Shown here one piece after another: positions 25,701-34,400 of a stretch of 64,000 nt of DNA. The stretch lies in the NCBI GenBank assembly GCA_910589415.1, contig OU342633.1:10144858-10208857 (forward strand). Reading direction: 5' to 3'. The notes below the pieces were generated by a model. That model saw only the letters and a list, made by a program, of their open reading frames with translations, was not told the origin of the DNA and did not search any database. Origin of the DNA: Malachius bipustulatus. Taxonomy: Eukaryota; Arthropoda; Insecta; Coleoptera; Melyridae. The position numbers and the translations under genes were made by a program. Each line of letters starts with the position of its first letter. Positions within the stretch are counted from its first letter, which is position 1.

Positions 25701-28700
25701 AATACAACTGAAGAACTACTATTAGGTACTCAGCAGGCATCAGTTACGCATTACAGTGGGATTACTGACGGGACATATTGCCCTAAAAGAACACTTAAAT
25801 AAAATAGGACTGTTCAATGGAGACCTAATTGCCGAGAATGCAATAAGGCCCAGGAGACAGCCAAATATGTACTGTGTGAATGCGAGGCTCTGGACCGCAG
25901 AAGACAGGAAATACACGGACAACCAAAAATGCGTCAGGAAGAATATGACACTCATTCAGTGATGGGGCTGTAAAGTTAGTTCAGGGATCCAGACTGATGG
26001 AATGTGTGTCATGAAGTAAAAGGGGGTGCACAATAAGCCCATGTGAGGCTGAGGTGCTTCCGGTGACCAAGAATCAGACGGCCCTCGAAAGGAGAGGGTT
26101 TTAGTGGGTGGGACTCCCACATAACCCAATGCATGGGTATCCATAATGGATTTACCCTCCTATAAAAAAAAAATGGGCTTAGGTATGCGAGAGAGCTGGT
26201 AGACCGTGATACTCACAGAGATTTTATTTATAACTCTGCCTTATTTAGATTAAGGCGAAAGTGGAACAAAATTGTTATACCCTCTGCTGTGTTACACACT
26301 AATGACTTGGGATTATTTTAAAAAAGAATTAAAATTAATTGTTAATCGTTATTTCTAATAAAATTATTTTTTTTTTCTTTTTTGCAGATGTTTACTTTTT
26401 ATTTATAAGGATTTGTTATGGTTTTATATTGTGGTCATTAAAATGAATAAATTTGTAACTGCTATGTTTATGTATAAAAAGGATTATTGATACGTTGACA
26501 TTGAAAAAAAAAAAAAATGAAACACAACCCATCAGAAAATTTACCTTTTGAAAAAGACACAACGCCTACTCAAAGAAGTCCCAAGAAGCGCACGTTCAAG
26601 GAGGCTTTTATTTGTGGGGATACATCAACGGTGACTGATTCAAATCACTTATTAGCTGCTTCTGTTTATTTGAATGATTCAAATCCATATGAAAATATTG
26701 AAAGTCAAGGTAGGTAAAATTAATAAAATTATTAATGTCATGCAAAACTCAATACAGTAATATCAGATTTTCTCGCAGAGAAACCTTCAAGTGAAATGAA
26801 GAAAAGGTTGAGAAACTGTCAAAAATCAAATTCGCACAAGAACAAAATCATTCTAAAGCTTCATAAAGAGAATAGACTTCTAAAAGTTAAGGTTAATTCG
26901 ATGAAAAGGAAACACAGTTCTTGACTTGAGCGAAGTTTTTCGAAGGCCGGTAAAAGTCAATTCACAGCACTGGAATTTTTTAAATGATATTGATCAAATG
27001 TTTAAACAATTAGTGGTTTTCAATAAAATCAGAAAGCTTCCACCGTCTATTATAGGATGGAGGGAAAATATTATGGCACTACAGATGTTATTTAACAATT
27101 TAGTAGAAAATTACAATTTTTGGTACTTAATGACAAGACGATTAACGCGAGATTGCATCGATATTTTCAATATCGATGCATCAGTGATAAAGAACCTTAT
27201 CAATTGCAGTCCATTATTTTTACTGCTCTCGTTTTTGCATCATTTAGGTGTTTTTATGCTGTTCTATGAAGCTGAAACTAGTACCACTGTGTGTGTGAGA
27301 GTCTCCTCTCCAATTTGCATATTTTTCCCTAAGTTTTTGATGTGTTTTGTTGGTTGTTTTTTGATGTAAAGTCATTTAACTAACCAGGATTTACACAAGT
27401 ACTCTTTTTATTGCCCATTGTTATCAGGGAGGATAAGATAACGTAATTTATATTTATTGGGAATCCGAATACCAGCCAGGCTGCTACGTTGCCACTTCCT
27501 TCAGTTTATACGACACTTAGGTAAATCTGCATTAAGATCTGTGAATATAATTAATATACTGGGAGATCACCATGTCCACCTGCGTGAAATGTGATTTGAA
27601 ATGCAAGTTGTACAGCTGTGATAGCTGCAAGGTGGGCCTGTGCGAGAAATGTGCAGATTTGTCAGCATCGGAGGTTCGTTGCCTCGACCTTAAGAAACGC
27701 AAGCTCATCTTCTTATGTCCTGACTGCGATAGTGGCTTCAAACAGTTACCTGTCCTTATAAGGAAAATCGATGACCTCCAGAGTCAGTTCAACTCTCTTA
27801 AAAAGGCTCAGGAGGATGTTTCTTCCGGTGGATCACCCTCCAGCCCGAGCAATGTCGACTTCGACTTCGAGTCTGTGATTGAGGAGGTCTCGGATCGAAA
27901 TAGAAGAAAAACCAACTTGATCTTATTTGGTCTTGTCGAGTCATCACATAGTGGCCCAAACTCCATGAATTCAGGTGCCACTGGTGATATGGTTGCCCAG
28001 ATTATCGGAGGGATCTCTGCAGATGTGGATACTTCTGATCTGAAGATTGTTCGTCTGGGGAAGTATAATGCAGGTAACAGTCGACCCAGACCGGTTAAGG
28101 TTTGCCTCAAAAGTGAGCATGACGTTAAACAGATAATTAAGAACTCTAAAGTACTCAGAGATGACCCCACTTACAAACACATATATGTCTCATTGGATAG
28201 AACTCCTCAGCAAATTGAACTATATCGCAAAGTGAAAGTAGAACTGAATACTCGTACTGAGGCAGGCGAAAGGAATTTGAAGATAAGGTATTTCAATGGT
28301 GTGCCTCGTGTGGTTAATTTAAACTGACTCAGCCCAAGAGGTCAGATGTCCGGTCCAGTGAAATACTCTTCTACTACCAAAATGTTGATGGCTTAAGGAC
28401 CAAAATCAAGGCGTTCTATACATCTGTGTGCAACTTAGAATACGACGTGATTGGGATCACTGAAACTCGTTTGCAGGAACACATATCCACATCCGAACTT
28501 TTCCCTGACATGTACAATGTCTTTCGCTGCGACAGAAACTTGGCTCTGACGGGGAAGAAGTGTGGCGGTGGATCCCTACTAGCCATCAGAAACCATATAA
28601 TGTGTAGTGAACTGGACTTATCTAGTGTATTGGTATCCTCGCCGGCTGTTGAGATTGTTGGATGCAAGTGCTGTCTGGACTGTATTACTTTTTATGTATT

Positions 28701-31406
28701 TTGCGTGTATATTCCACCACAAACTACGCCTCAACAGCTGAGTGTGTTCCTCGACAGTTTTGAGCAACTTGATTACGGGTTTAATCATAATTTGTTAATC
28801 TTTGGCGACTTCAACATCCCTAAGCTTGTACACAATGATGTTTCAGATAGTAAGACACAGCTTATTACGCAGTTTTCCAACTTTCTGGGACTTACACAAT
28901 TCAATTATGTAGTGAATGTTAATAATCGCTTACTTGATTTGGTTTATTCTAACGTCGAATGTGAGGTGGTTGCTGATAGTGGGCCATTGGTCCCTCTGGA
29001 TGCCGGGCACCCCGCACTGTCCATCAGCCCGAGTTTCAGATATTCATCTCAGTCAGACTTTTTTCGTACTAACAGTGGGGCTCAGGTGGCATACAACTTC
29101 AGAAAAGCTGACTTCCCCTCTCTTTACAACTCTATTCAAGCCTTGGACTGGTCATCTCTGACTAAACATACTGATGTTAACGAAGCGTGTTCAGAATTCT
29201 ATGAAAAACTTTATCATTGTTTTGATTGTCATGTACCGCTGTTTAAAACGAAATGCAGGGGAAGTAATTTTCCACCGTGGTTTACTAGGGATATCATTGC
29301 AAACATAACGCAGAAAGCCAAGCATCGTGCAAGGTACAGGGGTAGTGGTTCGGAATATCACCAAAACGCTTTCAGAACACTGCGTGCCACAATAAAAACA
29401 CAGATATCCATAGCTTATGATAACTACCTGAACAGTGTTCAGGATTCTATAGGTTCCGATGCAAAAAAGTTTTGGAGTTTCATTAACAATAGAAAAAGAT
29501 GTAGTCGCATACCTTCTTCCATGACCACACCAGATGGTGAGACTTGTGACACTCCCCAACTGATTGTGAACAGTTTCAGTGAATATTTCAAGAGCGTCTA
29601 CCTCCCTTTTACTGATAGAACCTCTACAGTACCTATTCGTGAATCATCTGAATACAATTATTCTCATTCAGTAAACTCCCCTCAAATTTCGGTTTCTGAC
29701 ATAATCAAATCCTCCAGAAAGCTTAAGGATAGAATGACTGCGGGACCTGACCAGGTACCGTCTTTCCTGGTCCGAGACTGCGTGCATCTGCTGGCTATTC
29801 CCCTGTGCACGATATTCAACATGTCACTTAAAACCGAAGTGTTTCCAGCTGTCTGGAAGGTTGCGAAGGTGTGTCCAGTCTTTAAGTCAGGCAAGGTCTC
29901 TTTAATCTCTAATTATCGCCCTATTGCATTATTATCGAACTTTGCTAAAGTGTTTGAGGGGGCCATATATAACTTAATTTATCCATCTGTAAGGACACAA
30001 ATAACATCATATCAGCACGGCTTCATGGAGAAAAGATCCACGGTCACGAACTTAACTTGCTTTTCCCAGTTTGTATCCGGTGTTCTGGACAGGAAAGGTC
30101 AAGTGGACGCTCTATACACGGATTTCTCTAAGGCATTCGATCGCATAGACCACTCTGTTCTCATCGAAAAATTGCCGGGTTTTGGTTTCGCACATTCCCT
30201 TGTGAAGTTTTTTGAATCCTACCTCTCTGACAGAACTCACTATGTGTATTATAGTGGATATAGATCTCTTGAATTTGTGCCCACTTCGGGTGTTCCGCAG
30301 GGATCGAATTTGGGCCCATTACTGTTTTTGCTTTTTATCGATGACTTGAGTTCGGTAATCAATAGCAATCATCTGTTTTTTTGCTGACGATCTAAAGATC
30401 TTTTCCAAAATTACAAACCCCAGTGACTGCGTAGACCTTCAGCTGGATCTGGATCGAGTTCAGCAGTGGTGTCGACGTAATAATCTCTTATTGAATGCAT
30501 CTAAGTGCTGGGTGGTTACATATACTAGGAATTTATCTTCGATAGTATACCCGTATGCAATCGATACATCACTGCTGTCTCGTAGCAGTTTGATCAAAGA
30601 CCTAGGAGTGTGGTTTGATTCTAAACTTACATTTGATAGTCACATTGACTCAATGATTGCCTCCTCCATCAAAATGTTAGGCTTCATAGTTAGGAACTGC
30701 AAGTCATTTAATAATATATCGGTGCTTAAGACCTTGTACTACGCATATGTTCGATCCCGGCTAGAATATGGAAGTCTGATCTTTTACCCACACTATGAGG
30801 TACACAAAACTAGAATTGAATCTGTTCAGAGAAGATTTCTTAAATATCTGAAATTTAAAGTGGACGGAATCTACCCACCAACTGGCTTCGATCATTGTAC
30901 TCTTTTGAACACCTTTGGTTTCCACAGTCTCGAACTAAGAAGAAAGCTGTTGTGTATTACATTCTTGTTTAATTTAGTGAATGGTAATATTGATTGCGCT
31001 GTTTTGTTGAATCAGATAGACATATATGTTCCTAGACTTAACGCTAGGCACCAGGTTACATTCAGCACTCAAACTGCCAGAACGAACCTATATCTAAAAT
31101 CTCCTATTTATGTAATGTGTACTACATTCAACAATATCAGTCATGCTTGTGATATATTCTTTGATAGCTTGGGGAAGTTGATTGGTATAGCTGCTGATTT
31201 ACTTTGAGGGTTGCGTTGTGTGTTGGATAGGATGTCTTGACCACATATTTTGTATCTCTGTACTTTTATATTTTATATTTATTACTTTATATTTTTTGTT
31301 ACTTTAGATTTATTACTTGAGTTGTTTTAATTGGATTGGAACTGCAATTGTAAAATTCTGTTTGGTTGTCCTGTAATTGGGTATCTACCTGTTGGGCAAT
31401 AAAGAC

Positions 31407-31441
<35 letters not shown>

Positions 31442-34400
31442 ATTGAGAGCAAAAGGAGGAAACAATGTTACTCCTGATGCTTCTAAATTTCAAGCCGCAT
31501 TGCGGTCCACAATGTGCAATCAAGTTCTAACGCCCTCTCGAATTAGTAATTGCGACCTAGACATCGATAACTTTTTATTAAACAAGGAAGACTTCGAGAA
31601 AAAAAAATCTAAAAATTAAAGTTTCACTCACATTCTTAAAAGGAGATGGGGTGGTAATTTGTGAAAAAAACATACTCGAAACGAATGGATATGCTTACAT
31701 TACTGGGTGGGTATGCAGTAAATTGTGTAAAGTGTGCATGCCTAAAATGGCAACAAACGATGATCCAGGCCGTATTGAAATAGTTCACATTTCTATGAAA
31801 ATTTCCTTTTTCCAAAAACATGTGCCTTTGAAATGAGCAATCGAATAGTAGCTCTGAGCGGAGAACCGATTAATTTTCCTTTATTTCAGTTTTTCAGGCT
31901 CACGTCTTATTGAGACGTGGATAACTAGCAGGTCTCGTCTGTGCAGCTTGTTAACTGTTAACCTAAACTTGTTAACCTGACCTGACCTGCCCGTTAATCC
32001 AAGTCTCAATAAGACTTACTTTCTTTCTTGTTCCCACTTGAAATTTCAATGTTAGCAAAATAGCCACAGGCAACAGTACCTACCACGGGTCCGATAGTGG
32101 AACGATTCGGACCGGGTCCGAGACATGAAACAGAGCGGGTCCGTCGTTCCACTCGGTCCGGCTCCGTTTTCCGTTCCGTGAATGAATGAAAGGAACAAAT
32201 TAGCACTCGGCTCCGGCTCCGGCTCGGAGCTCGGACCTGCTGAGCTGGACCGGTGTACGGATGAACGAAAAACGGAACGACTGTGAGGTTGACTGGTACC
32301 GGTACGACTAGGGGTTGGGGTGGATCAGGCTATTATGATATAAATAGCTATGGTACATTTTTTATGCTACTTAACGCCTAATAACGTATCCCAAATAATT
32401 TTCTTATTAAACTAAGTACCTACTTGATTCTTGATTAGGATTCGACCGGATAAAGGTTTTTTCGACCAGATAAAAATTAAAAACAATTATTTATAGCAAG
32501 TTTATACTTATTGTAATCTAGCGGCATTAATAAAAAATAATGGCGTATGAACTACTTGAGTGTGAGTGGATTACTTGATTGAAGGACTTGATAATTACAA
32601 AAAAAAGTTTATAAAAAAATTATTCAATTATTAAAATATAATCTATCAACCCTATACTCGAACATAGGTATAATGAGATCTGCATGTACCTACCTACCTA
32701 TCCGCGCGTATAGGATGAAAGAAAAAATCAGGTGTTGTTTAATTATTTTTTTTTATTTAATATTTTTTATGTTTATTTTATACCTTCAAATGCATTTTGA
32801 TACTTGGAACTTTTACTTAATGGGGTAGGTAGGTAAGGCAGCAATTAAAAAATTCCTAATTGTTCTGAAAGAATAGCGAAAAATTCAAAACTTGTTAGAC
32901 CGTTATAGGCGCAGGAAATGGCGTAGGTATATTTTAGGAAGTAAACGGCCGTGATTAATTGGTGTGATGCGAATTGGAGAGAGAAATTCGTTCCATTCCA
33001 TAATGCGTATCAATAATTATCAATGTGGTGGACGCTAGGACAGTATAAAGCGTATAGAGAGAACAGAAACAGACAGTGACTGACTGGACTGGAGCGGGAA
33101 CCGGACCGGGAGTACCGAATACCGATTGGCGATTCTGATCTGATTAGGTGAGGCAGAACGGATCCGTGGAACGGGTCCGATGGAACGGGTCCAAGCATGG
33201 AATGAATCATATCGTTCCCGTTCCAGCCTGGACCCGGACCGACACATCTCTACTGTCCTGTAGCCCTGGCATAACAAATAAAATGTAATGTTACTTCCTT
33301 TACATTCTTATAAAATCTTACAAGTACAATACATTATACAGGTGTCCGGAAATTATGCGCAAAGAATTAAGAGGGTGATTCTACTAGAAAAAATATTGCC
33401 AAAAGTTTCTATAACTTTTTTTCTAGTGTACGGATTTTCTTAAAATTTCACATACTTGCCACTGATGTTGCTTTGTATCCTTGGTCCAAATTAGACTTGA
33501 ATCCCTCTAAATCAAGAGGCCTTATGTGCCCTTGACCTTCAAAAAATGCCTATAACTTTTTTCGTAATATTTTTTTTTGAGTTTTGAAGATGCACAATTG
33601 AAGAACATGAAGAAATATTCGGAAAAGGTCCTCTTTGTCTATCACGATAAAAGGACCTGTTTCCGAGTAAAACTATTTTAAAAATTTGCTTGCACTAAAA
33701 TTGGTCATCATAAATTATGATCATTTTGCAACAATACCAAAGCATGCTTTGGAAACAGCTGCAGGGTTGCCTAGGAAACAAGACGTTTGCTTTGGATTTA
33801 ATTTTGACAGAATTTTTTTTTATTAAAATTATTTTATTAAAAAAAAAAAGATTCAGAAATTTTAAAATTTTATCATTTCCAAATCTATTTAGGTATATAC
33901 GAATGTCTCTGTTTTGTACATAACTAGGCAACCCTGCAGCTGTTTCCAAAGCATGCTTTGGATTAGCTGCATCTTATTATGGATATAATATCTTGGATTA
34001 GCTGTATTGTTGCAGAATGATCATAATTTATGGTATCAATTTTAGTGCAAGCAAATTTTTAAAACAGTTTTACCCGGAAACAGGTCATTTTATCGTGATA
34101 GACAAAGAGGACCTTTTCCGAATATTTCTTCATGTTCTTCAATTTTGCGGCTTCAAAACTCAAAAAAAAATATTACGAAAAAAGTAATAGGCCTTTTTGA
34201 AGGTCAAGGGCACATAAGGCCTCTTGATTTAGAGGGATTCAAGTCTAATTTGGACCAAGGATGCAAACCAACACCAGTGGCAAGTGTGTCAAATTTTAAG
34301 AAAATACGTACACTAGAAAAAAAGTTGATTAAAAAAAATCAACTTTGGAGGCTTATAACTTTCTTCTTTTTGAGTTTTCGAAAAAAAATTATAGATACTT

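Larger units (their letters stand above)
18590..26517 (+). mobile_element. Jockey-like LINE, host of a nested insertion
   Basis: The left part (18590-19733) reads NQHGFVRGKSTVTNL, VYLDFAKAFASINHNLL, SGVPQGSHLGPLLF, then after a frameshift LIFADDMKII and onwards. The right part (26173-26517) gives the last 50 codons, ending with a TNDLGLF-stop at 26318, then a short 3' UTR and an A-run at 26505-26517. The halves share ATGGGCTTAGGTAT, the target duplication of the element between them. It is 5' truncated and inactive. Confidence 0.85.
27174..31438 (+). mobile_element. Nearly intact Jockey/CR1-group LINE (4.27 kb)
   Basis: It is flanked by AATAT (27169-27173, 31439-31443). It comprises a 400-bp 5' UTR, ORF1 (27572-28327), ORF2 (28367-31207), a 200-bp 3' UTR and a (TTA)n tail at 31408-31438. 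Only one frameshift is found in the whole element. It is antisense to LTN1 and interrupts the P-type transposase fossil. Confidence 0.85.
26518..31836 (+). pseudogene. P-element/THAP9-type transposase fossil, split by a LINE
   Basis: The left remnant is 26518-27173. It has a basic coiled-coil stretch (KKRLRNCQKSN, IILKLHKENRLLK) preceded by a recognisable GT-AG intron at 26710-26778, then the block from FLNDIDQMFKQL to GWRENIMALQMLFNNL and WYLMTRRLTRDCIDIF. The right remnant is 31440-31836: RAKGGNNVTPDASKFQAAL, then ETNGYAYITGWVCSKLC. These are the C-terminal motifs of THAP9/P-element transposases. The N-terminal THAP zinc finger and the catalytic middle are missing. Confidence 0.75.
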
